Below, piece after piece: positions 1-10,290 of a stretch of 25,369 nt of DNA (the first letter of the stretch is position 1; each line of letters starts with the position of its first letter). Origin of the DNA: Didymodactylos carnosus (taxonomy: Eukaryota; Rotifera; Eurotatoria; Philodinida; Philodinidae); NCBI GenBank assembly GCA_905250885.1, contig CAJNOQ010002251.1, positions 1 to 25,369 of the forward strand, read 5' to 3'. Below the pieces are notes generated by a model. The model made no database searches and was not told the DNA's origin. It saw only the letters and a list, made by a program, of their open reading frames with translations. Position numbers and translations under genes: made by a program.

Positions 1-986
1 ACTCCTTTTGCATCTTGTACGAAACGAAAAAAGGTCTAGTAGTCTAGATTACTACGGTCCGACATGAGACAACCTCAGTGCAGTGACAGCGCTAAAAAGC
101 GCTAAGCCTGAACAGACCTTCTAATTATATGAAAATGTTCCTCAGCCTATCGTGTATTTATGATGATCTCGTCTTTTTTTCTAAGTCGAGTTATTGATTT
201 TACAAAAAACCATAGGGTTTTGGAGGTAATTCGCGTTTTTCTCCCCCATAAGAGCACTTTTTCCATAACATAAAGTCATATTCGGAATCACCGTGAAAAA
301 CTACGTCGAATGATGTATAGTTTGTTAGTCTTACAAATAAAACATTTTTTGACAAAAATTCAGCGCAAGGGTCCCCCTAAGCAACTTTTTGTCGAAAAAA
401 ATTTTTTTTCGAATTCGACTTTTTTACTTCTGCTAATATCTGACACATAGTAAGACCATATTATGCTAAAATAATCATTTTCTAACTCAAAAAATCAGAT
501 GTCCGCCTGCTCTGTGAAAAAATGCCCACTGTGGGTCGAGTCTCTCTATTCGTATGAAATCGATTTTAACGTTTTTCGTTAGTTTAAGTTGGAGAATACT
601 CATTTGCATTTTGAAACAATAAAGTATAATATGTACAATTAGTCTATATAATTTGTACAATTTTTTTTTTTATACCTGACAGATAATTATATTGATCTGT
701 TTAAGTTAGAGAATGTTGAACGATAGAAAAAAATATGTCACCATTATATTAGTCACTGCAAGCACCTGTTGTACACAACACAAAATATTTTTCATTTTAT
801 ATTGTATGCACAAGAAATAAAAAAAAATAAGACAAATAGTAAACTGAGTAATAAAGATTTTTCTGTCAATGAATTCTACTATAATATATAACATACACGG
901 TTTACAACACCACAATAATATTTTTTCTGTGTTTCTATTTTAGACTTTTGTTTACCATTTGACACACTGATCATTGAAGAAAAACA
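1..986. other. Non-coding 5' flank of the Rab27 gene
   Basis: No reading frame here looks like a real protein. The stretch is AT-rich with homopolymer runs, including a T run at about 660-671 and mixed A/T runs near 393-410. A small hairpin (AGCGCT, four A, AGCGCT) lies near 90-106. The first about 560 bases look slightly different, with C runs such as CTCCCCC and GGTCCCCC, and could be an unrecognised dispersed repeat, but no second copy is visible in this window. The last part should hold the promoter and 5' UTR of the downstream GTPase gene. I see no convincing core promoter motif. Confidence 0.5.
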
Positions 987-3038
987 ATGGAAAATGATCT
1001 GAATTTGAAATTTCTCGCTTTAGGCGATTCAGGTGTAGGAAAGGTGAGTGACTAAAGCACAAACAAAACTTTATTAAGTACCTTGTGAATAATACCTGAG
1101 ATAAATACAATTGGGATTTTTTATCTCTATTTAGACATGTCTGTTAAATCAATATGTCGATGGAAAGTATAATGAAAAACTAGCACCTACAGGTAGAAAG
1201 CTTCACTAACAAAGTCATTTCGATAGTTGGACCAAATATTCGTTTTGTTTGGGTTTATTTTAGTGGGTATTGATATTCGACAGAAATCGTTTGAATACAA
1301 ATCATCAAAAAATTCGTCTTTAAAAGTTTGGAAAATACATTTACAGCTATGGTAAAAACGGACGTATAAATAACTTGACTGCTATTTTCAGAAACAAGTG
1401 ACCTCTCATTCTCTTCTGATATAATGTTTGATCGAAAGAAGGGAGAAATCTGTAGTTTTCGCCATTTACTGTCATAGGCAGGTCTTAGTAAATGACGAGA
1501 TAAAAATTAAGCCTAAAGTTGATGGTTGTTTGAAGAACGACGTTGATAGTCCACATCTCATACAAATCTACATATTCCTCAATGTACAATTGCAGTCCAC
1601 AGTGTCCTTTCCACATTTACACATCTGAGATTTCCATCTATGGAGCTTTGCTCCAAGATTGAGTCTAGACATTACTGAATAACCGTAGAAACGATTGAGA
1701 GCATAGGTTATTGACTAATTCTGCATCTTGCAGCGTTCTTATTTATAGAAACAAAGTAATTTTTAATAAAATTTCATGATTTTCTAAGTTTTATCTGCTT
1801 TATATGATAGTTGTTGAAACTCTAGGTAGGAGTTTTTTATTCTATCAAATTTCTAACTGAATCTTTAGCAAATCTTCATAGTGCGATATAGGGCTTGCCT
1901 TTTTATTTAAGCGTAGATGATACAATTCTTATTCTGCTCTTAAAATTTTCAGAGTTTACATCGATCTTCAATTAATTGTCAATGTTTTGGTGCTAGTGTA
2001 TACATATTTAGTAAAATATCGTTTATTTCCACTAAATTACTTTTTCATCGCGTCTTTCACAAATACGAACACTGCAAGATGCAGAATTAGTCAATAACCT
2101 ATGCTCTCAATCATTTCTACGGTTATCCAGTAATGTCTAGACTCAATCTTGGAGCAAAGCTTCATGGATGGAAATCTCAGATGTCTAAATGTGGAAAGGA
2201 CACTGTGGACTGTAATTGTACACCGAAGAATATGTAGATTTGTATGAGATATAGACTAACAACGTCGTTCTACGGTTATAATTCTATGTTAATTTGTAAA
2301 TTCTATGTATTAGAATTGTAGTGTAAGTACAATTCTAGTTATTTAGTAAATGAGCATTGATTGGATAGAGTGAGCTTTTTAGCATTTCGTCTACGGTTTA
2401 GTTAAATAAATTTTCTCTGTACAACAACGTCCTTTACAATTAGAGTGAAGAACTAATAGCGAGCAAGAAGACTCAGAACTTCATACTCAGAAAATATCGC
2501 TAGATCCGATTAAAAAACATGAAACAGACAGTCTTTCTCATTTTTTAGGGATACAGCAGGACAAGAACGTTTTCGTAGTTTAACGACAACGTTCTTCCGT
2601 GATGCAATTGGTTTTTTACTGGTATTCGACTTAACAAATGAAGATTCATTTTTAAATGTTCGTGATTGGATAACGCAACTTCAAAACAACGCTTACACAA
2701 ATGATCCCGATATGATCATTATCGGAAATAAAAAAGACTTGAAAAGTGAGCGTGTAATTGATAAAAACAGGGCTCAAGAATTCGCACAACAATGTAACCT
2801 TCAATACATTGAAACAAGTGCTCTTGCAAATACCAACGTTACAGAATCAATCGAACTCTTGTTAGAGAGCGTTATTGCCCGAATGAATAAAAATAAAGAA
2901 CTGATAATACAAAATCCATTTCAAAAATCGAAAGATACTGTAACACTCGCAAATGACAATGTGAATAAAGATGATGGTACGAATCAAAACAACCTACAAA
3001 CATCATACTACAAAAGACTAACATCGTGTTGTAACTAA
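987..3038 (+). CDS. RAB27: Rab27-type small GTPase (4 exons, 230 aa)
   Basis: This is a Rab-family GTPase. Rab27 on secretory and dense-core vesicle membranes recruits effectors for docking and exocytosis. Exons are 987-1043, 1135-1192, 1264-1351 and 2549-3038, joined by GT-AG introns of 91, 71 and 1197 nt with matching phases. Visible motifs are the P-loop GDSGVGK (residues 13-19), switch I with APTVGID (36-42), WDTAGQERF (68-76), NKKD (128-131) and TSAL (157-160). The protein ends in CCN (228-230), a likely geranylgeranylation site. Rab27 hallmarks are the extended segment between VGID and KIHLQLWDTAGQ and the stretch LTTTFFRDAIGFLLVFDLTNEDSFLNV (split here as LTTTFFRDAIGF then LLVFDLTNEDSFLNV). 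Vertebrate Rab27 proteins are about 220 aa, so the length fits. The start is the first ATG, placed just before the P-loop strand. The third intron is long because it contains a foldback repeat. Family identity is recognised from memory of Rab27, not from a search. Confidence 0.93.
1534..2271. mobile_element. Foldback (long inverted repeat) element in Rab27 intron 3
   Basis: Two arms of about 211 nt, 1534-1745 and 2061-2271, are reverse complements with scattered mismatches. For example, GACTAATTCTGCATCTTGCA on the left is mirrored on the right as TGCAAGATGCAGAATTAGTC. The spacer is about 315 nt and AT-rich. The outer tips read AGAACGACGTTG and CAACGTCGTTCT. No transposase-like frame is present, and I could not find a clear target-site duplication. 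It is best called a non-autonomous foldback or MITE-like element. It accounts for most of the unusual length of the intron. The arms are more diverged than those of the 7828-9567 repeat, so it is probably older. Confidence 0.8.
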
Positions 3039-4715
3039 TGTTTCTAGTAAAGATTGTAAGCCCACGATAGATTTTTTAACTGCATATGCAACATAGGAGT
3101 ACAGTGTCCCACTCAATCCATAGAGGAAAGAAAGTTAAAACATGTCTGCTTTCTCCCTATCGATATAAAAAATTTTAACATATGAAAATAGAAAACGATA
3201 ATCATTCCATAAGTAAGAAAGTAAAACAAGTATTTTTTCCATTCTTTACTCAAATTCAAGTTCATCACATTATTAAATAGCAACATAAAACAATGTTTCA
3301 ACTATGATATTTGACTTAAATTAAAAAAGTAGGCTGTGTTACTACACAAAGATATAAAAAAGTATCTGACATCGTTGATCTACCATATTGAATTTTTGTC
3401 AAACTTTTATGTACACTAGTCATTGGTTTAATCTGAGCATCTGTTGACAATAACCATTTACTTCATTTTATATTACATTTACATTCGATAAACCATTTGA
3501 TATTTCTTGACATTTGGTCAAATGTAGTTCGTTATTTTTATCGGTTGGATTATTAATACAATTGAGATGACTCATTCATAACCAATGAAATAGTAACAGT
3601 TAAATATTTTGTACTTGATGTTCCATGTACGATCCATCATCGCTATTTATTAGGTTTGAACAATCGACTATGCCAATTAATTCAATTAACTCGAATTCTA
3701 TCTCAACCATTGTTGAAGCTGACTTCAATGAATGAACACTGAAATAATAATAATTGTACGTATTATAATAGGAAAAACGCATCATCAATATGATAGTTTT
3801 CATTTGGGTTATTATCCACTATTATTGTAGTTATACGATATTATTATTGACCATATTTTGCCGGACTAACGGAGTAATTCAAATGAAGATAAACTTGATC
3901 ATACACAAAACTCTTCAATCAATTGAATATTTGTTAGATGCATAGCTTTCGTTTGTAATATTTTTAGGATGAGGAAAAACTTTTCAGGAAGAACGTTTCT
4001 TTTAACAAGAGAATTAATGAGTAAAATAATTCGCGAATAGAGAGAAAAGACTTTTTGTGGAGGCCCTCTTCGGATAGAAAAAAGTCCACCTTCCTCCCGC
4101 GTTGATTTTCTCACAATTGCTCATCGCACAGATTTAATAATTATATAAATATTCGAATATTGTGATAAACAGTGTCAAGATTATTTGTTCGTAATTTTAC
4201 CTATGGACAGAATAATGATGATGAAATACAATAGATATCTTGAAGAAGTTTTTCATTCATCTGAAACGAGAACAGGATTATTTCTTTGTAGACAAAACTG
4301 ACGCAAATTCTTGCATATTAATGTTACGAGACACCTAGATTATTTCATATTTGGTTATAAACAAGTTTAATGAAAAAGAAGGATAATCTTTCCTTCCCTT
4401 TCAGCATTCAAAGAAAACTAGCTATTTATTTACATATTTATTTTTTTCCATAAAATAGCTTGTATAAAAACTGTTCTATGACACGTTGTTTGACATATCT
4501 GAAGAAGATAGAAATATACTTTTTCATTATGCTTTCTGAAAATTAAAAAATAATTCATAGAAGTGCTGAACCGTAAAAATATCTTGAATGTATGAAACAT
4601 AAATACGAATTTCGATTATACACGATTTTTTTATAACAAAAATATGATTTTGCTGAGATTACGGATAGTTGTTACAGCCTAATTAATCAGCTGATAGGGA
4701 GGGAGCAGCACCTAT
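3039..4715. other. Convergent intergenic region, no gene recognised
   Basis: This is the 1.7 kb between the 3' ends of the Rab27 gene (+) and the TMUB gene (-). The few open frames on the minus strand (3113-3301, 3600-3803, 3899-4114) are short and AT-driven, match no family I know, and have no splice partners I could find. It should contain both 3' UTRs. For the minus-strand gene, TTTATT motifs (AATAAA on the minus strand) occur near 4423-4442. No RNA gene, array or strong inverted repeat is visible. Confidence 0.5.
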
Positions 4716-5996
4716 CTAATCAATATGAACATGCTGTACGTGAGATGTTGGTGATGTAACGGATATTGTTCGCGTTGTTTGTCTTAATCGAGGTGATACA
4801 TACGTACCAAATGTAAATATCAAAAACATAAGTGTGATGATAATCAACATTAACGTTGATATTGGTGTAAATAACTGACGACATTTAACACGAAGAAACC
4901 AAACAACACAGAGCATTAAACCAAGTAATAAAATTAGAAATGATGATGTATCAATAAGTGCTGAGTCAATATATGGATGATCGTATGTTTGCTGAGAATT
5001 ATTCTGTTGTTGCTGTGTTGATGTCGTTGGTGATAGTCGTCCTACTTGTGATATTTGGCAGTGAATTGTTGTTTGGTCCTTGATATTGTATGATCGTAGT
5101 GTGTATTTATCGTCTAGTACGCGTCCTTGATAAATAAATCTCACACTTTTATTATCAGCCAGTTCATCGGCAAAGTACAGTCTAAAATAAACATCGTAGA
5201 GACTAAACAGCTAAAAACAAAGTAAAGAGGAATTATGCCTTTTCAGTGCTGAAATTGTGTCATTAGGACTGGCTACAATTGCTTTTTGCGTATCGTTCAA
5301 AAATTTGATTAAAATGTGTAATGAATTTTCGTTGACCAGTAGAGGTACATCGCTATTCGTAGTTTTATCGTTGTCATTATTTTGATTTCGTTTGGATAGG
5401 TCATTCGATTCGTCCGTAATTCTGTCTTGTGATGATGGACTTGGGCAAGCACATGTGACAACAGAGGATTCAGCTGAATTAGTCGTTAACGGATCGGATA
5501 AAAATGATTCTTCATTTTCACTTGATCTAAAAAAAAGGAAAATCTCAGAATACACGACAGATGAACAAATGAAATTAGATTTACTCTAAATCTGAATCAA
5601 CTTCAGTCTGAGTTTCACTTCCAGATGGAAAATGATGATCTTGTAAGTCATAATTGAGTGCTTCATTAATTGTTTCTCTCACAAGGCCATTATGGTTATT
5701 ACTATCAGGCTGATGTTCATCTGTTTGTACTTGGATGTCGGATGCAGTTTCAGTGGTGGTGTCATCTAGAAACATACGTGAAGAACATTGATACTGTATC
5801 ACAGTACTAAAAAGCTAGTTTATTGATACATACGCTGACTGTTTCGTCGTCTACTGCGTCTTTCGATGATAAACAAGGTTGTCGGAAAATGAATATGATT
5901 CACATATGTCGATAACCAAGCAAATGCAATTACACAAACAAAGAATAAGATGGTAGCAACAATAATGACATCATCACCAATTCCTTCAATTAACAT
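4716..5996 (-). CDS. TMUB: TMUB-type transmembrane ubiquitin-like domain protein (4 exons, 365 aa)
   Basis: This is a homologue of vertebrate TMUB1/TMUB2, membrane proteins with a cytoplasmic ubiquitin-like domain that are linked to ER-associated degradation and receptor trafficking. Exons on the minus strand are 5996-5834, 5765-5585, 5526-5239 and 5181-4716, with introns of 68, 58 and 57 nt and consistent phases. The N-terminus MLIEGIGDDV matches the TMUB start and leads into membrane helix 1 (about 10-28). An acidic, Ser/Thr/Asn-rich linker follows. The ubiquitin-like domain (about 184-255) contains IKFLNDTQ, PNDTISALKR and RFIYQGRVLDD. Two C-terminal membrane helices follow at about 291-308 and 320-336. 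The third intron starts with GC (AG|GCATAA); without removing it the frame stops within ten codons, whereas removing it restores the expected ALKRLYFADEL alignment. The start is the first ATG and matches the family N-terminus. Confidence 0.9.
5182..5238 (-). other. Probable GC-AG intron (TMUB intron 3)
   Basis: The minus-strand sequence runs CTGAAAAG|GCATAATTCC and ends in TTTATTTTAG|A. Splicing here is the only choice I found that keeps the frame and joins the two halves of the ubiquitin-like fold without extra residues. The 57-nt length equals that of the other short introns. The donor differs from the usual GC-AG consensus (AG|GCAAGT) after the fourth base. A sequencing error or a defective allele is an alternative. 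Confidence 0.7.
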
Positions 5997-7827
5997 TGTA
6001 GAAATCTAAAGGTTAAGAGCAGGATAAATCGCAGTTACTATTGTAATAGAAATCATTTGAGTTTTGATGCATTACAGCGCCCTTCCAGTAGACAAATACA
6101 TATTTAATTTGCTACTTCCAACAAACATATTTCTTATAGAATTATGCTTGATGAGTGATGAAAGACAGCTTCATAGCCAGTTTAGAACAGAAAAAATTGT
6201 TCGGATATTTTATAGATTAGAGAGATGACGCAAGAAAGTTAGGACTATTTTTGATTAAACTGGTTAAATATTTGCTTTTGAGCAAAAATGACAACTCTAA
6301 TACTTCTTTTGGTTCAGAACTTTTTGATCTGATCAACAGTAGTTATAGAAAAACTACACACACAGGTCGACTGTTTAATTCATATAGGAGAATCAATAAC
6401 GGTCGAATTGAAAGCTTCATAATTTATTCACAATATGATTAAAAAATAAAGAGCTGTTATGCAAAAATATTATTGGTTGATATTTCCGACTAATGAATTT
6501 TTAGTGCTTAGCCTTAACAATATACTATCGCTAAGTCAATGACGCACTCTAAAGAAGCATTTGTCTCTACACACTACAGAAAAACTATGCCCATATGACA
6601 CAGACAAAACTGAAATTAATTCTGGTTCATTGTGGTTTAAGACCACAGCGTACATATTGTGCAAGAACTTCAACAGATTGATTCCATACATTTGGTTTAC
6701 AGCATAGAATTGAAATTAGCGATGTTAAATGACGAGTTAATCAAATTCGTTATGTTATGAGTTAAAAAACTTATTATTTGTTCAACCGGACTGATATCCT
6801 ATCATTTTCTGAAATTCTGAGAATTTTACTGTTCAAGAAAATGCTTAAGACGAAGCAAAGCAAATATTCTAAGTTTTTTCCTTGCGTTCTCAAGATTCGA
6901 TAATAGCAGCTACAATCAAATAAACTCTTCCTATTAGGTTTCTTTAACTCTCACTTTGGGACACACAAACCGCGATTTGTATGCTACTTGTTCTTCATTA
7001 CGATTGTGAGCGGAAGCGAGATCTTATTTTTCTATAATGTGCTAAACTTAAGTAGTTTTTCTACGGGAAATGAAAAGCGTGACAAATCCATTCAAAAATA
7101 AAAGCCAACTCGCACAAAATTATTCTCCATCCCGGAATTCTACCTGCATCATGCTGCGATTACAATCGACAGTTTTATTGGTATGTAGGATATAAAAGTT
7201 CAAAGTTCAAAAGGTGAAACAGCACCAGAATATGCAAAATGAAGAAATGCTAGGGTGGGATTTGACATTAAAACTGAGTCTTGTATGCCCATGTTCATCA
7301 GTACGACTTTAAGTTGAGACATGAGAGACAGTATGCTTTTCTACTGTGTTTAATTAAGCAATTGGACGACTAGAGCATGCACAAATCCTTTTCCACATCA
7401 TTCGAGATACTCTGAAATAGGGCTGGTGATATTTAAACTAGAAGAATACACACACACAATGCACTTCGATAAAAACACGTATCATGGCAGCTTCATACCA
7501 TCCTTTGATTTATATTCAAATTATAGTACAAAGGTTCAGAACTGTAGTTCTTCAAAAGTTGTGTAGAAGTTTTTGCTACCGTACCCTTTTAAAAAATGAT
7601 ATAACTGACACTCCGGATATGGTTTTGCTAGAGATATATTTTCTATATATTCACTTGTCTTCTAATGCATTGGAAACTTTTAACAGGCAACAACGCAATT
7701 CCACTTCTTTGATATCTCATTGATGTAGTTACGGTCTATTGATTCATTAGAGAACCATAAGTTCTGCCAATGTAGCGAAGTTAGTCGTACGTTTTGATGA
7801 AGCTGCACGACGAAAAGGCATTTGTAC
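5997..7827. other. Non-coding region upstream of TMUB and the inverted-repeat cassette
   Basis: This 1.8 kb presumably includes the TMUB promoter and 5' UTR near 6000. Open frames here (6251-6442 and 7484-7723) lack ATG starts or recognisable content and are probably chance. A short CA run lies near 7450-7459. I see no RNA gene, strong inverted repeat or mobile-element terminus. Confidence 0.45.
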
Positions 7828-8239
7828 GCAATACTCAACGCTAAACGTTTCAAAACAACAGGATATAGTTTGCACAGACTACTCGTTGCTTACGTAACAC
7901 AACCATCAAATATAACTTTAACGTATAGTGGGCAGCAGAGTAAGCCCACAAATAGGCGCAAAAACAGCGTTCTTCTTAAAAGTGGTCAAATTCCACATTT
8001 TGTTGAGAAAAATAGTTTAAATTTCAGGTCTCAATTATTGTATTTGAGAACATTGTGTTGCTATGTGTTTTACGGGGATTTTCTGCACTTAAACTTCTAT
8101 TGTTACTTTAATTTACTTTATTCTAGTCACTAGAATCTAGTGAAGCAGAATCTTTGACCCTCAAAATGTGTCACAGCTCATTTTTTAAAGACTTATTATT
8201 GAATTAAGACAAACGTACTTGTTTCCTATGTTGCTAGCG
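7828..8239. repeat. Left arm of a long, nearly perfect inverted repeat
   Basis: About 412 nt that reappear in reverse complement at 9157-9567 with only about five differences by eye, so about 99% identity. It begins GCAATACTCAA and ends at CCTATGTTGCTAGC. An open frame of about 100 codons runs through the arm, but it has no ATG and I recognise no domain in it. It survives in both arms simply because the arms are almost identical. No target-site duplication is obvious outside the tips. Confidence 0.93.
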
Positions 8240-8251
8240 TATACGCTAGCA
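8232..8251. repeat. Perfect 20-bp palindrome at the inner edge of the left arm
   Basis: TGCTAGCGTATACGCTAGCA reads identically on both strands. It overlaps the inner boundary of the left arm; the right arm keeps only the outer half (GCTGCTAAC). It could form a cruciform, bind a dimeric protein, or mark a rearrangement junction. Confidence 0.9.
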
Positions 8252-8254
8252 GCG

Positions 8255-8278
8255 TCGTACATTGTATACAATGTACGA
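8255..8278. repeat. Perfect 24-bp palindrome, 3 bp after the first one
   Basis: A second perfect self-complementary sequence, centred on TTGTATACAA and flanked by CGTACA and TGTACG. It lies about 130 nt upstream of the antistasin-like start codon, in the likely promoter or 5' UTR. Its sequence differs from the neighbouring palindrome although both are centred on GTATAC. Its function is unknown. Confidence 0.9.
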
Positions 8279-8404
8279 TGATGAGAATGTTTTCTGAAGG
8301 ATGAGAATTTGACCATCCGGTGTTTTCTAAGCTCAGATAAAATCACGTCGACGAAGTACTAAAGCAATACTTTTATTGCTACTTATCGTTGTTTTGAAGA
8401 CAAG

Positions 8405-8908
8405 ATGAACTGGGTTTACATTATTGCTTCTGCTTTTTTAACACACGCATACTGGTGCTGTGCATGTGTACCGGTTTGTCCGATATTTTGTCCCTTTGGA
8501 TTGGACGTTGATACATCAGGATGTTCAGTATGCAGATGTCGACGAGAACCACTTGACCGCTGTCGAGAACCAATAATTGGATTCACCTGTGGTTACCATA
8601 ATCCATGTCCGAGTTCACATGAATGCCGTTTCACAACTCTCGAACCTTTTAGTCAATGTTGCTTAAAACATCATTACTTAACAACGGCACTGCCATCAAC
8701 CACTCTGAGTACTAGCACTGGTCATCCTTCACCTTCAGTTCAACCCACATCGATAAGTGGTACAAAAACAACGCCTCAGTCATTAGTAAATACAGGAGGA
8801 TCGAGCACAACAAGACCAATTAGCGTCACTACAACATCTGCTCGTCCCCAAACATCTACAAAAAATTTGTTAAAAATTTTAATACCATCATGGTTGATAA
8901 ATAACTAA
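8405..8908 (+). CDS. Secreted Cys-rich antistasin-like protein with Ser/Thr-rich tail (167 aa)
   Basis: A single-exon open frame from ATG to TAA. Residues 1 to about 17 are a likely signal peptide (NWVYIIASAFLTHAY). Residues 25-45 carry the antistasin-type pattern Cx3Cx10Cx2CxC, with GLDVDTSGCSVCRC, as in serine-protease-inhibitor repeats of leeches and other invertebrates. A second Cys cluster (C53, C62, C68, C74, C85, C86) ends in CC and resembles the small disulfide modules found beside antistasin repeats. Residues about 93-153 are rich in Ser, Thr and Pro and probably O-glycosylated. The last residues (LLKILIPSWLINN) are mildly hydrophobic but too short for a clear membrane anchor, so the C-terminus may be truncated. 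Inhibition of a protease is inferred from the fold only. The gene lies between two 411-bp inverted repeats and may travel with them. Confidence 0.75.
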   Translation: MNWVYIIASAFLTHAYWCCACVPVCPIFCPFGLDVDTSGCSVCRCRREPLDRCREPIIGFTCGYHNPCPSSHECRFTTLEPFSQCCLKHHYLTTALPSTTLSTSTGHPSPSVQPTSISGTKTTPQSLVNTGGSSTTRPISVTTTSARPQTSTKNLLKILIPSWLINN

Positions 8909-9156
8909 GCATTGTCGTTAAGCAGCATCATCGATAGTAAGAGTTCTCTAATTTAGTTTTATTTTTAATCTGAATTCATTTCTTCTTATTTTAAAAATAT
9001 AGTTAATAGTTACGACAGTGTAAGTTTTCAAAGATTTTCAGCTGTAGCTAGGTGAAAACGTCATTGTAATGATTAAGAATGAAGAAGACTGTAAAAAATG
9101 GCATCCATTCAAGATAAAGTTGCCATGAAGGTATAGGAACATCGCTAGTATTGGTT

Positions 9157-9567
9157 GTTAGCAGCATAGGAAACAAGTACGTTTGTCTTAATTCAATAAT
9201 AAGTCTTTAAAAAATGAGCTGTGACACATTTTGAGGGTCAAAGATTCTGCTTTACTAGATTCTAGTGACTAGAATAAAGTAAATTAAAGTAACAATAGAA
9301 GTTTAAGTGCAGAAAATCCCCGTAAAACACATAGCAACACAATGTTCTCAAATACAATAATTGAGACCTGAAATTTAAACTATTTTTCTCAACAAAATGT
9401 GGAATTTGACCACTTTTAAGAAGAACGCTGTTTTTGCGCCTATTTGTGGGCTTACTCTGCTGCCCACTATACGTTAAAGTTATATTTGATGGTTGTGTTA
9501 CGTAAGCAACGAGTAGTCTGTGCAAACTATATCCTGTTGTTTTGAAATGTTTAGCATTGAGTATTGC
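9157..9567. repeat. Right arm of the long, nearly perfect inverted repeat
   Basis: Reverse complement of 7828-8239 with about five substitutions visible. The arms enclose about 917 nt containing the antistasin-like gene. The low divergence implies either a recent origin or continuing gene conversion between the arms. Outside the arm the sequence (TGATAAAAAAAG) does not continue the match. Confidence 0.93.
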
Positions 9568-10290
9568 TGATAAAAAAAGAAAATTATATTTTATCTGTTA
9601 TCTAGATAAAAAGATGCATCCACGTTTATTTCCTATAACAGGCATGAAATATATCTAACTATCTTGTCAGTTTGTTAATAGATCTGTTGATGTTTGTGTG
9701 GCTTTTGAATTTTTGTTTGTTTTTAGCATGAATTTTTTGTTTGTCACCTACATATCGTACTTGTTTTGACCATGAATGGAAAAATCACACAGAAGTCAGT
9801 TAAAATATGATGAGCATTACCATTCATAAACAAAAAAAGAATGTAAAGGTTAGATTAGTACATTGTTCATTGCTGAATGAATAAAAATACCAAAGGAGTT
9901 GACGAACAAATCATTTTCAACCTTGCTTCCATAATTTGTAAAAGATTGACAAATAAATAAACACAAAACATATTCCGGGTTATTATATGTTTACAACAGT
10001 ATATAAGTATTTAAGAGAATTCTCCTTTTTACATAATGCATTCTCCTTTGGCAAAATAGTAAGCATAAAAGTAGCAAATGTATTAGAATTTTAAAGGATT
10101 TACTAGTTCAATTATTTGTGACTTTCTAAAAAATGCTTTTAACTTTTACCTGATTAATATAATATAATGTAAAAGATCTCTTATTTAAATGGTGATTTAG
10201 AATATTGCTACAAAAATGATGTTCTGGTCTCTCATAAAATAGATAATCCTTTTCTGATAGTAACAGAATAAGTTCAATATGATGTATAAA
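9568..10290. other. AT-rich non-coding stretch
   Basis: No coding frame, RNA gene or repeat structure was recognised. Simple T/G-rich tracts (TTTTTGTTTGT) occur around 9705-9740. Confidence 0.4.

Noticed and set aside
3113..4114. Three short minus-strand frames between Rab27 and TMUB
   Set aside because: They are separated by stops, have no consistent splice links, and resemble no protein I know.
5392..5589. Plus-strand open frame over the TMUB gene
   Set aside because: It is the antisense shadow of exon 3 and intron 2 of the minus-strand gene.
6251..6442. 63-codon open frame with TTG start
   Set aside because: No ATG near the start and no family resemblance; typical of chance frames in this region.
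7484..7723. 79-codon ATG-started frame
   Set aside because: No signal peptide, domain or splice partner is visible, and its composition is like the surrounding AT-rich non-coding DNA.
7822..8133. 103-codon open frame in the left repeat arm and its 87-codon copy at 9262-9525 on the minus strand
   Set aside because: Both frames begin at TTG, have no ATG, and show no recognisable domain. The copy exists because the arms are near-identical, so conservation of the frame is not evidence of coding.
10008..10017. TATTTAAGAG as a possible partner target duplication for the Ac-like end at 11509
   Set aside because: The sequence next to it does not resemble a transposon terminus, so the shared bases are probably chance.
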